This document shows positions 1 to 12,512 of a stretch of DNA of 64,000 nucleotides, piece after piece. Position 1 is the stretch's first letter, and each line of letters begins with the position of its first letter. This DNA comes from Chlorops oryzae (lineage: Eukaryota > Arthropoda > Insecta > Diptera > Chloropidae): NCBI GenBank assembly GCA_020466095.1, contig CM035806.1, positions 53,607,916-53,671,915 of the forward strand, read 5' to 3'. Under the pieces are notes generated by a model. That model saw only the letters and a program-made list of their open reading frames with translations. It ran no database searches and had not been told where the DNA came from. A program made the translations under genes and the position numbers.

Positions 1-17
1 ACGCTGGGTATAAAAAC
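1..17 (+). repeat. 3' tail of a dispersed repeat, cut by the window edge
   Basis: The first bases, ACGCTGGGTATAAAA, are identical to the last bases of the repeat copies that end near 1527 and 2924. The window therefore opens inside a third copy of that family. Confidence 0.7.
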
Positions 18-449
18 GAAACTCCACAACAACGTGTTAAAACATGGCAATCGCGCACCACAGAGACTCGTCTCTCACAGCAGCAGCAGCAGCAGCAGCA
101 GAGCAAAACGTGCGCAAACCGTTGATGTGCCATGTTTTTCTTTGGTTTCCCACTATTTTTCACTATTGGCCATTTCGCTGCCTTTCTCGACATGGTCGCT
201 TCGAAATAATAACTTTGGCTTAGCTTTTAATTTGTTCTTCTTTTATTCCGTTTATGTAATTTTAGCGATGAAAAAGCTCGAACGAGGCTTTTAGCCTCTC
301 GTATGCGTCTTTAGGCTTGGGTTTAATAAAAAGATGCTCCAATGTTCAAGCTTATATGATAAATAAAAACTATTTTATCCTACTACCTACCTATGTAAGT
401 GTTGAGTAGAATAATAGGTAAAAAAATTTAAAAAAAAATTAAAATCGGT
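18..449. other. Non-repeat stretch with (CAG)n, no gene supported
   Basis: Contains about eight CAG units at 78-101. An 86-codon reading frame (34-294) runs through it, but the frame is serine-rich only because of the CAG array, has no recognisable domain and no splice or promoter support, so it is not called. Confidence 0.5.
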
Positions 450-740
450 TCACCTAGCTGGAGTTTACCTTGTAAATAGTCCGATCTGGTCTGTTCTCGA
501 ACTTTTTCTTACTAATGTCCCCGAAAACATGCGTACCGAATTTCGTTGAAGATAGCTAAATCGAATCTCCTCGTGACGCTGACCATTTCTATACATATTT
601 GGTATGGTCCATCTCAAATACTTCTGGGTGTTAAACATAACCACACAAACGCACAATCGCAAAATACAGAATGTTTCGGGTATAAACACGCAGTTGGAGC
701 AACGCGTACATGATCTTGCTTCATTCTTAAATAAGAACAA
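450..740 (+). repeat. Fragment of a dispersed dipteran repeat
   Basis: The segment with GCTAAATCGAATCTCCT, GTGACGCTGA and CTGGGTGTTA is shared with parts of 18200-18475 and 39420-39660. It is one piece of a widely scattered family rather than unique sequence. Confidence 0.6.
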
Positions 741-1528
741 GTAAGAAAGCTAAAGTCGGTCAAGCTCGACTTTGAAATACCCAGCGTCCCGACATTATGA
801 GCGCACTATGTTTTGCTTCTCTATTTGTGGGCGTGGCAGTGGGAGGGCAACGTAAATTATTTCCCTACACCTTTCATTCGCCTTGGTGAACCTATGTTGC
901 GAATTCGAAGCTTCTACGCCTTTTACTTTGGAAGTTATGAAAATTCTCTATTTGTGGGCGTGGCAGTGGACGGGCTAAATGAATTTTTTTTCCTACACCT
1001 TTAATTTGCCTTGGTCAATCTATGCTGCGAATTTGAAGCTTCTACGCTTTTTACTTCACAAGTTACGACAAGCCCTTATTTTTGGGCTTATTTGTGGGCG
1101 TGGCTCGAGGAGGGCGGCGTCCATTTTTTGCCAGGATATGTCCCTTTTCGTAGTGGTTCGCAAGTTACAAGCATTTTACTGAAAACACATTATATTCATT
1201 TGTGGGCGTGGCAGTGGGCGGATGTCTCCCATTTTTACTTAGGATCATACTCGGATCCCGATATACCTGTGTGCCAAATTTCGACTTGATTGGTCCAGCC
1301 GTTTCGGAGGAGATCCGACCACGGACGGATGGACAGACGGACAGACGGACGGACGGACGGACGGACGGACGGACAGACGGACGGACGGACAGACGGACAT
1401 GTCTAAATCGATTCAGTTTTTGATCCTGATCATTTCTATATATATTTTTCTATATCTCCGGAGCTTAATTCTCCCTGTTACAAGATTTGCACAAAACTAA
1501 TATACCCCGCTTACGCTGGGTATAAAAA
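741..1528 (+). repeat. Dispersed repeat, copy 1, with internal GACG/GACA array
   Basis: Begins AAGTAAGAAAGCTAAAGTCG and ends ACGCTGGGTATAAAA. The same start, end and internal blocks (TTTGTGGGCGTGGC several times, TTTCGGAGGAGATCCGACC, ATGTCTAAATCGATTCAG) recur in the copy at 2289-2925. A GACG/GACA tetranucleotide array occupies about 1331-1398. No TIR is visible; a non-autonomous rolling-circle (DINE-like) nature is possible but not shown. Reading frames inside it are not genes. Confidence 0.75.
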
Positions 1529-2288
1529 GGAATGTTATGAATGAATTTTGTTATTGTTTTCGAGTTAGCATTATGTACGAGCCTACATTTATTAGTCTTA
1601 TGCGGATCCTATAAAAGCTAGAACAAAGCATCAAAGAACTAACCGTGGTCGTATTCGCAATAAGGCTGGATAACAAGCAGCTGCCTCTCCCCTAAATGTT
1701 GCCACCTCAATAGACACCGCAAAAGAGTTTCTGAAAAGTATCAAAAAATGGAACGAGATTGGTATCCTAAATCGTTTTTCAGAAGATAAAGGACAATTTT
1801 GTTAAAATGAGACACCATACATACTAGTGCTGCAACGGATAGTGTATCCGGGCCTATGCCGGATACCGGATAACCAGCTGCCAGATATTTAATTAAAAAA
1901 AAATATATTTTTCGGTTTTAAAGCCATATTGAACGGCGCACAGTGGGTGGAAAAAATAGGATTTTTCAACTTTTGAATTTCAAAATTTTAATGATTCACT
2001 TTTGTAAAGAAATGCTTGGATATGAGGAATTCAACATTCTTTTTTATGAAAATTTAATTTTTCTATTAAAAAAAAAACTAACAAAAAAATCAAGGGAATG
2101 TTATTCAATAAATTGCAGATTAAAATTGTTGTCCAAATAGAGAACATTTTTTATGTGAAAATCCAAAGCTATTGCCTTTTTTTATTTTTTGGTAGATATA
2201 TAGCAATTTCTCTTTCATGTAGAAACAAAAATGATTAAAATTGGAAAAGTAAGATATTTATTATAATTTGCCAGAAATTAGAGTAAAC
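1529..2288. other. AT-rich spacer, nothing recognised
   Basis: AT-rich sequence with homopolymer runs, lying between two copies of one repeat. No exon, TIR or RNA gene could be supported. Confidence 0.5.
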
Positions 2289-2925
2289 AAGTAAGAAAGC
2301 TAAAGTCGGTCTAGCCCGACTTTGAAATACCCAGCGTCCCGACATTATTAGCGCACTATGTTTTGCTTTTCTATTTGTGGGCGTGCCAGTGGGCGGGCCA
2401 CATAAATTTTGTCCTACACCTTTCATTCGCCTTGGTCAACCTATGTTGCGAATTTAAAGCTTCTACGCCTTTTACTTCACATGTTACGATAAGATCTTAT
2501 TTGTGGGCGTGGCTCAAGAAGGACGGCGTCCATTTTTTCCAGGATATGTCCCTTTTCGTAGTTTACCAGTACACTAAATATCAATGGAATGTGTTGAGTG
2601 GTTCGCAAGTTACAAGCATTTTACTGAAAACACAATAAATTCATTTGTGGGCGTGGCAGTGTGCGGAGGTCTCCCATTTTTACTTAGGATCATACTCGGA
2701 CCCCGATATACATGTGTGTCAAATTTCGACTTCATTGGTTCAGCCGTTTCGGAGGAGATCCGACCACGGACACACGGTCAGACGGACAGACGGACATGTC
2801 TAAATCGATTCAGTTTTTGATGCTGATCATTTCTATATATATTTGTCTATATCTCCGGAGCTTAATTCTCCCTGTTACAAGATTCGCACAAAACTAATAT
2901 AGCCCGCTTACGCTGGGTATAAAAA
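2289..2925 (+). repeat. Dispersed repeat, copy 2
   Basis: Second copy of the family at 741-1528, with the same ends but a much shorter GACG-type array (about 2765-2798) and one extra short block near 2560-2600. The length difference is mostly the array and an internal block. Confidence 0.75.
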
Positions 2926-3750
2926 TCGCTTTCAAAGACGATCAATTGTATCTGATAAGGTTGAACTGGCATAAAGACTGAAAGAATTTGGTTGAAAGTT
3001 TAAACTTTTGAAGTTCTTATCTTTTAAAGCTTTTCATACAATTGAAAATAATATTCGATAAGTGAACCTGGAAAAAAGACGGTTCTATCAAATAGGTTCT
3101 TTGGTCTAGACTCCACATGGAAATTGGTGCTAGCAATAACTAATCCTTTGAATAAACTGTCTTAGCGTGTGTGTGCTATTCGGTCCTGTCTTACCAAAAA
3201 GAGTTAAACAACTCAAAAATTTTCTGATTTACAATATATTTTACTAAACCACATAATTCGTATAAGACATTTAAGCTTTTAAAATCTCTAGCCCGTTCAA
3301 TTAGCAACATTTGAAGCCCTGATAAGACCAGATTATGTGAGAAATGAGAGAGATAGTTGAACATTAATAAATCTTAAGCCTTGAATTTTGATGGTATAAA
3401 TTGTACCCTCAAGATATGCACGTCAATATTTAAGGCTTAAATTTTCTATTGGTCTTAAATATTTTCCTGTGAAATTATGTTCGAAATATGATGCATGATT
3501 AACATAAATAATTTCACTATATATTTCTGATATCGTGGTTATGTGTCAATATTTTAAAGAAAATCTACGATTTTCAATATAAAAATTTTTCGATGCATAC
3601 TTTAGGGACCTCAATTCGAACAGTAGTATTAATACACATTACATAGTATTTAATGTTCAAGCTAATAGGACCATTTAAGGGAAAAAAATGGAGGGAATGC
3701 GTAAAAGAAATATTACTTTAATTCTTTTGGGACACCCCAATGTATCCATG
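2926..3750. other. Spacer, nothing recognised
   Basis: AT-rich unique-looking DNA. No open frame of note, no paired TIR, no tRNA-like element seen. Confidence 0.5.
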
Positions 3751-3754
3751 TATA

Positions 3755-4450
3755 CAGGGTGTCCCAAGCTGAGTGTGTCCGACTGAAGGAGGTGATAGGG
3801 GAGGTCCAGACGGACAAAAAATTGTATGGGAAGGGGGGTCCATCTTGCACTCTTGTAAGGAGCTAGAGGCGCGGAAAGAATTCGACTAAATTGGTGAGCA
3901 TACTTTTAGGCGGATATGTAAAACTAAAACACTATTCAGAAATTTTTAAATTTCTTAGATTTTTCTTTTTCTTATGCTGCCTAAAAGTGTGCTCAATAAA
4001 TTTGATTCAAATAACTTTTCTGGGAGTCAAAAATACAAAATAATTATTTTCAAACCTTAGTTTTGCATTGATCGTGAAACGTTTTTTTTTAGCAACCACG
4101 GTATCAAATTGAATAGACTCTATTGTATTAATTTAAAAGTAACCGATTTTAAAAGCCAAAATTACACTATTTTTGACTTTGATGGGCATAAAAGACAAAG
4201 CAAAATTTAGTAATTTAAAATCGGGGGATGCAGTTTTAAAGGAAAACTGCCGAGCTTTTGATTTCATACGTGATTTTGAAATTACGGCTTGTAAGTTAGG
4301 AGCGCCAGCAAAAAAACAAAATTTGGTGTTTTGCGTGTAACTCATCAGGGGTGCATTTGCGACCCCCCTCCCATTCAATTTTTGGTCCGTTTAGACCCCC
4401 CCCCCGCGATCACCCCCTTCAGTTTGACACGCTCAACTTGGGACACCCTG
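3755..4450. mobile_element. MITE with CAGGGTGTCCCAAG ends, TA target
   Basis: The left end CAGGGTGTCCCAAGCTGAG is matched by its inverse, CTCAACTTGGGACACCCTG, at the right. Both ends are bordered by TATA, consistent with a TA target duplication. The TIRs continue imperfectly inward (GTGTCCGACTGAAGG against CCTTCAGTTTGACACG). Length is about 700 bp and there is no transposase frame, so it is a non-autonomous element of Tc1/mariner type by its target site. Confidence 0.85.
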
Positions 4451-4849
4451 TATATGTTTTGATCGCTCAATTCGAATTCAACTGATAATTTTTTTAAAAC
4501 AATTTTTCTAAATGAATAATTTTTTCTCCCTCACTAAAAGTATAACTTTTTTTTCGTTTCATATGTGGCTAAATTTCTACGCATTCAGGAACAGGTAAGT
4601 AGTGAAAGACTATATTCAAATTTTAACATATTGTTTAAGAATTTTAAGAAATCCCAAAAATTGACAGAGCAGGCACATTGGAAAGATTGATACAATTAAA
4701 TCTGTGAATTTAGAACGAGGAAAGGAAGTTAAAAAAAAAAGAAAAAAAAAATTATCCAAATATTTGATTTCCGCATATGATGTAAATGGCCATACTCTTC
4801 TGATAATCTTGCCGGGCATAACAGATACCAATGGTAGCTTTCTTAGCAG

Positions 4850-4852
<3 letters not shown>

Positions 4853-4901
<49 letters not shown>
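4853..4901. repeat. (TA)n microsatellite
   Basis: An uninterrupted TA dinucleotide run. Tyr/Ile-repeat reading frames over it are artefacts. Confidence 0.9.
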
Positions 4902-4903
<2 letters not shown>

Positions 4904-5580
4904 ACATACATAAATAGATGTGATATATGTGATAATACATATATAAATTTATATATTCAGCCTCTCTAACGGCTTCGTGACTGAAAAAAATCTGAAATCA
5001 GAAACAGACATCACACACCAACACGCATTGAGACACACTTATACACAATTATTGGGAAATAGTCGTATTAAGACATTGAATGTAGTTTTTAGTCCTTGAT
5101 CAACGTGAACCATCGTAGTCAAACAATTAATCGTTGTTAGTCAAGTACTCAACTACCTTTATATCGTACTACATATGAAATATTTACATAAAATATATTT
5201 ATTTAAAAACTCTTAGCAAATGAAAAATAGATATCTAATCATAGTTTATAGTTAGGATTATTTTTTTAAGACGATTCATTTAAGAAATTGCTCCCTTCTC
5301 AATCAAAGTTTCTGTATAAACCTATAATATAAACATGATGTTTTATTTCGTTTTTTTCCCTGTTTTCAATTACATTGAATTGAAAAAAAAAAAAAAAAAT
5401 CAATCATCAATTAGTACTTTGAAAGTTTTTTAAATATTATCTCTGTGGAACATAAATACCTAGTATTTCTCTTTCATAGACCTTAGCCAAGCTTCCAACT
5501 CAGCTTAGCTTTTTTGTTTGGGCTTAGTACAGTGTGGTTTTTACAATTAAAAGTCATAATTCATTCTAATGATATAAGTC
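4902..5580. other. AT-rich spacer, nothing recognised
   Basis: Several A or T homopolymers (for example about 5383-5399). No feature supported. Confidence 0.5.
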
Positions 5581-5583
5581 TTA

Positions 5584-5744
5584 AGGTGATTCCCCACTTG
5601 ACAAGTAAAGTGCTTTTAAAAATTATTTTGCTTTCGCTTGCCAAGTGTGGCAAGCAAAATTGTTCTTCATTGAGCGTTTCTGAGCAGGAAAACTTGATTC
5701 TTCTGGAAGTAAAAGCGGCTTACTTGCCAAGTGGGGAAGCACCA
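5584..5744. mobile_element. Short foldback MITE with TTA target duplication
   Basis: Left arm GGTGATTCCCCACTTG pairs with right arm CAAGTGGGGAAGCACC, and the pairing extends about 35 bases (AAGTGCTTTTA against TAAAAGCGGCTT). TTA flanks both sides (5581-5583 and 5745-5747), the target pattern of PIF/Harbinger MITEs. No coding capacity. Confidence 0.8.
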
Positions 5745-5747
5745 TTA

Positions 5748-8034
5748 CACGTATCTGTATAATAGTTTTTATTTCTATCTCATTCCGTTCTCATTAAACA
5801 ATACAAATCCTTGACTTGAACGGAAGCCGTTGTTTATTTATGTATTTATTTTCAAATAGAAGCCAAGTGGCTACATTAGGCCGTTTCAGACATGAAAAAG
5901 TAATTGAGATTCAAAGATGACTGGGGCTTAAGGCAAATGTTTGCATGATTGGTAGGTCTCGGATTTGACTTTTATAAATCTAAAGCATACTCTATGGAGG
6001 CCAAATTTTGTTCAACTCACATAAAGTTAAGATTCAAATCGATTTTTAACTTCAATATGAATTTTTTTGATGTTAGAAAAGAGGTTTGAAGTTCAACTTC
6101 GCTAAACATTATTGCAAAATGTTAGTAAGAATAATTTTGCCCCATAAAGTATGCTTTAAATTTATAAAAGTCAAAAAAATCCGAGCCCTGATGATTATAC
6201 ATATTTTGAAGTTTAGAGGTGCCACACCGAAAGACATTTCGATAGAAACACTTTTTTTTTTTTTTTTTGACAAGAGACGCACGGGGAAGAGGGAGAAACG
6301 CTTCCATATCACATCCCTTCGCCTTTCTAGCCAACAAAAAAATTAGGTTTGCTTGTATATTTTCCCATTACAGTTTTTCCTGAAGATGGTCCACGAAGTA
6401 GACCGAAATATTGAAAATAAAACCGTCAGTTTTGAGCACCGACATTTACAAAACAACTGAGTTTGTTTTATTTGTATTGACCTGGAGCCAGATAAGAAGA
6501 AGTAAAAATTCAAAAAAAATTTCATTATCGAAATGTCTTGCTTGTAAATCGCGTCAATGAGAACTTTGTTGCATACCTTTAGGATCTGAAAAATACCCAT
6601 CAGTTATTTAGGCAGTGCATTACCAGGGAGGCCATAAATATTTAAATTGAACCATCGAAGCCTCAATGCAAACAATTTTCACGCATAAAGGTTTTTTTTT
6701 TTTAAACACCGCTGCCTTGGAGTTTCGATACCTCTTTTTACGGCTGAAACAACCTCATCTGAATTCAAAAGAACTCGAAATTAAAAGAGCATTGACAGTT
6801 TAAACTTAAATCCAAGGCACTTAACTTTAAGACCGGTTATTGGCTTTCATACGGAAGAGTTCCATTCTCTATAACAATAAAAAAAATAAATCAAAAAAGA
6901 TACTTAAAAAAATAAAGAAATTTTTTGTGATTTATGCCCAATTTTTCGTCATTTACCACTGTACTAATCCTAATCCCTTCAGGCAATTCAATCAGGAAAA
7001 TTGATACTCTAATTTCCTGTAATTTTTGGCATACTCTTGTGTGTATACTAATTGGGACAGTTGGCGGGCAACTTAAAGTTATAAGTCCCTTAACAAATTA
7101 TATGAAGGGGTTCTCATTACTAGGGCAACAGTAAATATTGAAATTCAGCACCTGAAAGTATGCTCATATATTATTAAGAATAATTCGAAATAATTAGTCA
7201 GGAATCTGTTCGTTCTTGTTGGTTTGCCCAATTATTAACAGGAGGGCCTTTGAAAGATCTGTGGATAACCGTAAAGTCTTAATTGAGCTCCTCTTTTAAA
7301 GGATTAAAATCATATTAATTGATTTTAAATTATTCAATTGCATACTTTTAGGTGATAAATTAAATGTTTTAAATGTTTACCTAGAAACTATCAATTTTCG
7401 ATTCGAAATTTTCGCATTTTTTCATCAAAATATGAGAACTCTTTCATCTCAAGAGTTGAAAGAACCAAAAATTTAGTTTTAAATTAAAAAACGCTACTAA
7501 GTATTTGCTATCGCATAGAGTTTTGCCAAATCGAAATGCATAGGTTGATATCTTCACTAATGTATATAAGTACGTAAGCTTCGAAGTACTAAGAGATTAA
7601 TTCGTAAATATGTTTTGCATTGTCAATCGTGGAGCATTAAAGGATCCCTATGATGTCAGCGCTGTTTGGTCGGAAGACAAATGATTTAATTTTGGAAAAT
7701 GAAATTATTCAATGCCTATCTGTTCCATTTTTTTTTTTCTTTGAGTCTTGTTTTTTTTTTTTTTTTTTCTTTCGAGCTTGTATGTATATAATCTGGGTAC
7801 TTTTTATATAAATTTTGTTTTTTTCGGTGATTTCGTTCATCTACATAATTTCCATATTTTCATTTATTATTTCGTAAATCTCCCTTGCTCATTCAAATCA
7901 TAATAAATTAAATTAAAAAAACGATTTCAAAAAAAAAGGAAAAAAATAACGCGAATGAAAATAGAGAAATTATAAAAATTGCCATCTTATTTTCTTTTTA
8001 TTTTTTTTTTTATTAAACATTGTGTGCATTTCAG
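5748..8034. other. Intergenic or intronic DNA, no gene supported
   Basis: AT-rich with long T runs (about 6250-6269, 7750-7768). If the exon at 8035 belongs to the dysc-like gene, the right part is its upstream intron. No further exon could be defended. Confidence 0.4.
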
Positions 8035-8115
8035 GGTGGCTACCTAGATGGACTTCGTTCACATTTGGGTGGTTTAACACAACGTGTCAAATCATGGTAT
8101 TGGGGACGACCTCTT
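8035..8115 (+). CDS. Candidate internal exon of the dysc/whirlin-like gene
   Basis: An 81-base open segment is bounded by a good acceptor (T-rich tract, then TTTCAG) and a consensus donor (GTAAGT). It reads 27 codons in phase 0: the peptide starts GGYLDGLRSHLGG and ends VKSWYWGRPL, which looks like genuine protein and not a random frame. Phase 0 at both ends matches every downstream exon of the dysc-like gene, and strand agrees, but 9.2 kb separates it from the next candidate exon. I do not recognise the motif as a named domain. It could belong to another gene. Confidence 0.5.
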
Positions 8116-8140
8116 GTAAGTGCAATTGTATTTTTCGTAC

Positions 8141-8172
<32 letters not shown>

Positions 8173-9060
8173 ATAAAGTGAAAGAAAGGAAGTTAAGCTT
8201 TAGAGGCAAACATAGAAATTCAAACAACATAACATACAGAAATATATTTCTATATTTTTATTAATACATTCAAAATTCATCATTTATTCAATTGATTGAA
8301 ATTTCTACAATCAGCAAAATTTAATGGGAAATTTGAATGATTTTTGGAATGTTTGTCCTTGCGATGCGCAAAAATTTTCAATTTTCAAGAAGTCTTTTTT
8401 TTTCTTGCATACCACGTTTGCGATTCGTTTTTTTTTTTTTTTTTGTTTTTTTTTTTAAATGACCATTACTGTCGGTTTGATTGTTCTAACTACGTCAGCT
8501 CACATTTGGTTACATATTTAAACGCTGCATTAGATTCTCAATTTAAACAATTGAAAAATCAACCGAATATGTAATCAATTAATATTCAAATCAATCTTTA
8601 CGGGCTTTATTAGCTTTCAGTAGATATATTTTTTTTTTTTTTTTGTAGTATTCCAAGAAGGAACTTCAGCATGGTTGCACTGACGGCCTTTGAGTGCTAT
8701 GTTATTCAGTTCGAAACCGTTTTCTTAGTTTAGCTTCTATTGCAATCTGTGAAAGAGATAATGTGCTGGAATGAGATAGATAGGCACTTGATAAATATCT
8801 AACGACCAATGTGAATGTAGCCAACTATCTTGCAAGTAACTTATTTGTAGTAGTTTAGTGCTTTTTATTCAATACATTGTTTGCTCGCTCTTTTAGTAAC
8901 TCACTGCGCTATGCACTGCACCTCAACACAAGTACATACAATATTTTTTATCCTAATCACACAACCTTCTACAATCACTTGCACGATTAGAAACTTTTGG
9001 ATATGAATAAGTACATTCTCATTTAAAGCATTTGAAAAAAATAAAAAATGTAAGCTTCTG
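8116..9060. other. Presumed intron, homopolymer-rich
   Basis: Holds a 27-28 base A run near 8141-8168 and T runs at 8428-8457 and 8630-8644. No exon seen. Confidence 0.4.
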
Positions 9061-9099
<39 letters not shown>

Positions 9100-9167
9100 C
9101 CATTTTTCATTTCCCTCACAAGCGTATGCTCTCCTTCTCTCTCGCTCTCGCTCTCTGTCTCTGTCTT
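9061..9167. repeat. (CT)n microsatellites
   Basis: CT array at 9064-9098 and a second interrupted CTCT/CTCGCT array at about 9130-9167. The same dispersed repeat that follows here (9180-9441) also sits beside a CT array at 14930-15130. Confidence 0.9.
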
Positions 9168-9179
9168 TTACAGCCCAGC

Positions 9180-9441
9180 GGTCAAAATGCTGCTTACAGA
9201 AGCGATGAAGCGCACCACATTTTGTAGGCCGTAAGCGGTAATGCACACGACCTCATATACAATCCTACTATACTTTGGTTCGAGCGTGACTGTTTTGAAG
9301 AGTGAACGCCTACCAACACCTTACAAAGTAATTGGGGTTGTGTGGTGTTCATCCGGTGCGCTGCCTACAATCTCGTATACTTTGTAAGCTATTAGTAGGC
9401 AGGTCGCCTACAATCTCGTATACTTTGTAGGCGGTAGGCCA
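9180..9441. repeat. Dispersed repeat with internal palindromic blocks, copy 1
   Basis: Contains GGTTGTGTGGTG, CATCCGGT, GCTGCCTACAA, CTCGTATACTTTGTA twice and GTAGGCAG, in the same order as 14930-15045. The blocks TTTGTAGGC and GCCTACAA are inverse to one another, so the unit is partly foldback. Confidence 0.75.
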
Positions 9442-10580
9442 CTGGGAACTATTATAAAGTCGTTGCGTCTTCCATTGAAGTAACTCGCGGCAATCCCTTT
9501 ACATAAAATGTCGCCAAAATGCCCATATATGTATGTATGTATGTGTTACAGACTCCTATCTTAAAATGAGTTAAAGCTTTCAGTCCAAAATTCAAATTAT
9601 TATATTTAAAAAACATGGCTCAAAACATCCAGTTCAGCCAGTTCACGCGTGTCGTTTTGTTGTACATACATATGTACTTAGTGGAACATTACATTACGAT
9701 ATGATATGATGATGGTGGCGTGATTTAGGAGTGGACCCATCTTAACGAAATTCATTATAATATTAGTTGAGGAGCATTCGAAATTGAATTATTTCAAAAA
9801 AGCCTCCAGCACTATAAAAGGGTCCAACAGGGAAAACCAAATGTACCTAATAGAGAGCTAACAGACTGTTCAAGTCCATACTATATGGTTCAAAAGTATT
9901 TTAAAATGGGCATGGCTCGGCGTTTCTGGCGTATTTCATCATTTCTGTTTATGTTTTTTCTGGTCCATCGCGTTCAGTTTTGGACATTATAAAACTCGGC
10001 TTCGCTTAGAATTGAATAGGTTCTCGTAGTGTTTTTCGAGGTATGGAAGTTTTCTGTCTTACATTTTCATTCTCATTATTATCGATCACGGTCTTTCTGT
10101 TTCGATTTTGCGAAATGTAAATGTCGATGTAACTAATTAAATCGATTTATTTTTATGTGTTTTAATAGTTTTTGAAATAAAGTACATATTTTTCTTTTAT
10201 ATATTAAAAACGCGAAAATAGAGAATTTCTTTTTTATAAACACAACGGAAAATTTTAAACACAGATCAACCTTGAAAAATATAATTGCACATTAGAGCAT
10301 GAGTCACCCTAATTTATTAGATTATACCTAATTGGTTATGCCACTTAAACAATTTTTAAGAGTCATTATTACTCAACAATGTTTAATTTTAAGACTTTAT
10401 AATTGAGTTTTTCCATAAGTTTTCAATTTTTTTTTTTTTTAATTGCACTTTGATTTATATCACTGACACTCTTGAAAAAATGAATATGCGAACAGTTTTT
10501 TTCAGTGTGTTTTATTTTTGGTGCGTTGCTTTAAACACAAATTAAATGATGAACGTTAAATGTTATTGGGCGCATTCAGC
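9442..10580. other. Presumed intron, nothing recognised
   Basis: AT-rich sequence with a T run at about 10427-10440. No supported feature. Confidence 0.4.
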
Positions 10581-10957
10581 AGACTCAACTGTTGTGCAAT
10601 TGTTGTGTAATCGTTGTGCAATTGTTGTGCAACTATAGTGCACTTGTTGCGTAATCATTGTGTAACTGTTGTGCAACTGGTGTGCAGTTGTTGTGCAATT
10701 GTTGTGCATTTTTTGTGCATCTGGTGTGCAATCGTTGTGTAATCGTTGTGAAACTGTTGTGCAATTGTTGTGAAACTGTTGTGCACTTGTTGTGTAATCA
10801 TTGTGCAATTGTTGTGCAACTGTTTTGCAATTTTTGTGCAATTGTTGTGAAACTGTTATGCAATTGTTGTGCAACTGTTGTGCACTTGTTGTGTAATCAT
10901 TGTGCAACTGTTGTGCATTTGTTGTGCAACTGGTGTGCAATTGTTGTACAACTGTTG
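10581..10957. repeat. 11-bp minisatellite, about 34 copies
   Basis: Tandem copies of an 11-bp unit close to TGTTGTGCAAC, with variants ending CAAT, CACT or TAAT. Because 11 is not a multiple of 3, the array cycles through all frames and stays open on both strands, giving artefactual frames of 176 (minus) and 101 (plus) codons. The borders carry an inverted pair, ACTCAACTGTTGTGC on the left and GTACAACTGTTGAGT on the right, suggesting the array grew inside a TIR element. Confidence 0.9.
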
Positions 10958-12168
10958 AGTTAAATTCTGATAAATGGTGCGCTACCAATTGCGCGAATAA
11001 CATTTTCGGAAACAGAGCCCGCGCAGTCAACATGCTGTAAAAGCTCAGTTGGTAGCGCATCTTTAAGCCGTATTGAACGCAACATTTGCACAAAAGTTGA
11101 ATCTAATAAATGCACCCATTGTATCTTTCGCGAGTCCTAAGCAGTCTGCTCCGTTTGGCATTGTGTTTGTTCTAGTATAAGGTTTTCAATAAGGAATATG
11201 TGTATACATTTAAACTCAACAAGAGAAAGTATGGAAGTCGAAGAACATCGGTATGTGGCAGTTATAATACAAATAGTGGGATTCATTTAGCGTTACAAGT
11301 TGGCCGTAGGAAATTTTCTCATCGCAATTTTTCCCTAATTTAATTGGACGAATCTTTGTTAAAGCGTTCACAAAAGTTTTTCAAATCAGCTGGTGGCCTA
11401 ACTACATCATACTTCATGTTGGACGTTCAACCGGTATGATGGCAAAGATAAGTTTTATAAAATCTTTATACATATTTAACTTTTTTTTAAATGATGTTAT
11501 TAGACTTAAATATATGTATATTTAAAAACGTTTCCCGTCTATTGGCATTTTAATGATTTTTTTCGTATTTCTTCGATATGTCATACTTGACGGAACCGGT
11601 ATGGCTGCCACCATCTGAATATTTGTCTCGCTTTTTTAAAATTTTTTCATACAAATTTACAACATTTCCCATTTCGTTGGAGCCTATACTCCGCACATGC
11701 CGAAGAAAATTCGAAAATTACTTCGAAGTTAATACTTAACTTTCGGTTATACTGAGGCGTAAAGTAATCAAGAAGTATTTACTTCGCCATAGAAATAAAG
11801 ATGCCAAGTTTTAATGCAAAGTTAATGCCAGAATAGCTGATTGAAATTCACTTTGCTGAGTAAGACACGGGGACCGACTTCGAAAGTGTAAAATTTTTGG
11901 CATATTTCGAAGAATTAAAAAAGAGTTAATATAGTTGTCTCACTCACACATTACGAGGTTTTCAGGCATTTGCCTACTTTCCTTTAGAGTTGAAGTATTA
12001 AATGCATATCTGAGAATAGGGTCTTCAGTATAGAAACTTGAATGAATCCCACTAAAGGCTTAATTGGAATAAAGCAGTACCAGTGATAGTGCCACTTCTT
12101 AGAAATACCTATTCGATGTCTGCAGCTACTTTTGAAAGTACAATACAGCAGCGTAAGCAGTGACAGTG

Positions 12169-12199
<31 letters not shown>

Positions 12200-12337
12200 C
12201 ATACATATATATATCTGTCACTAGCACTGTCACTGCTTACAACAACAAAACAAAAACAACAACAAGGTGTCCACGGAATTTTCTGGATTATTTTAATACG
12301 CCACAGCTTATGTCAAGAGCTGTATCTTTATCGTATA
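10958..12337. other. Presumed intron, small foldback and TA array only
   Basis: GGTGCGCTACCAATTG near 10976 is inverse to CAGTTGGTAGCGCAT near 11045. A TA run lies at about 12171-12199. No exon identified. Confidence 0.45.
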
Positions 12338-12510
12338 CAGTGAACTACGGATAAATGCAACACGAATAAATGCAAAAACCTCATAATTGCAAGGTGCCTT
12401 GAAGCCTTTTTTATGAGTTCCCATGAAAATATGCACGGATTAATGCAAAGATAGCATAAGTGCACAAGAATTCGAGCAAAAAACGTGTTGCATTTATCCG
12501 TACTCTACTG
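12338..12510. mobile_element. Pogo-like MITE with CAGT ends and TA target
   Basis: Left CAGTGAACTACGGATAAATG is inverse to right CATTTATCCGTACTCTACTG, both bordered by TA. About 173 bp, palindromic over much of its length (GCAACACG against CGTGTTGC). CAGT...ACTG ends with a TA target are typical of pogo/Tigger-type MITEs. Confidence 0.85.
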
Positions 12511-12512
12511 TA

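Noticed and set aside
34..294. 86-codon ORF at the left edge
   Set aside because: Serine tract from a CAG array and a Phe-rich tail; no homology-like motif or gene signals.
10563..11093. 176-codon minus-strand ORF, the longest in the dysc intron region
   Set aside because: It is the 11-bp minisatellite read through; all frames stay open in such an array.
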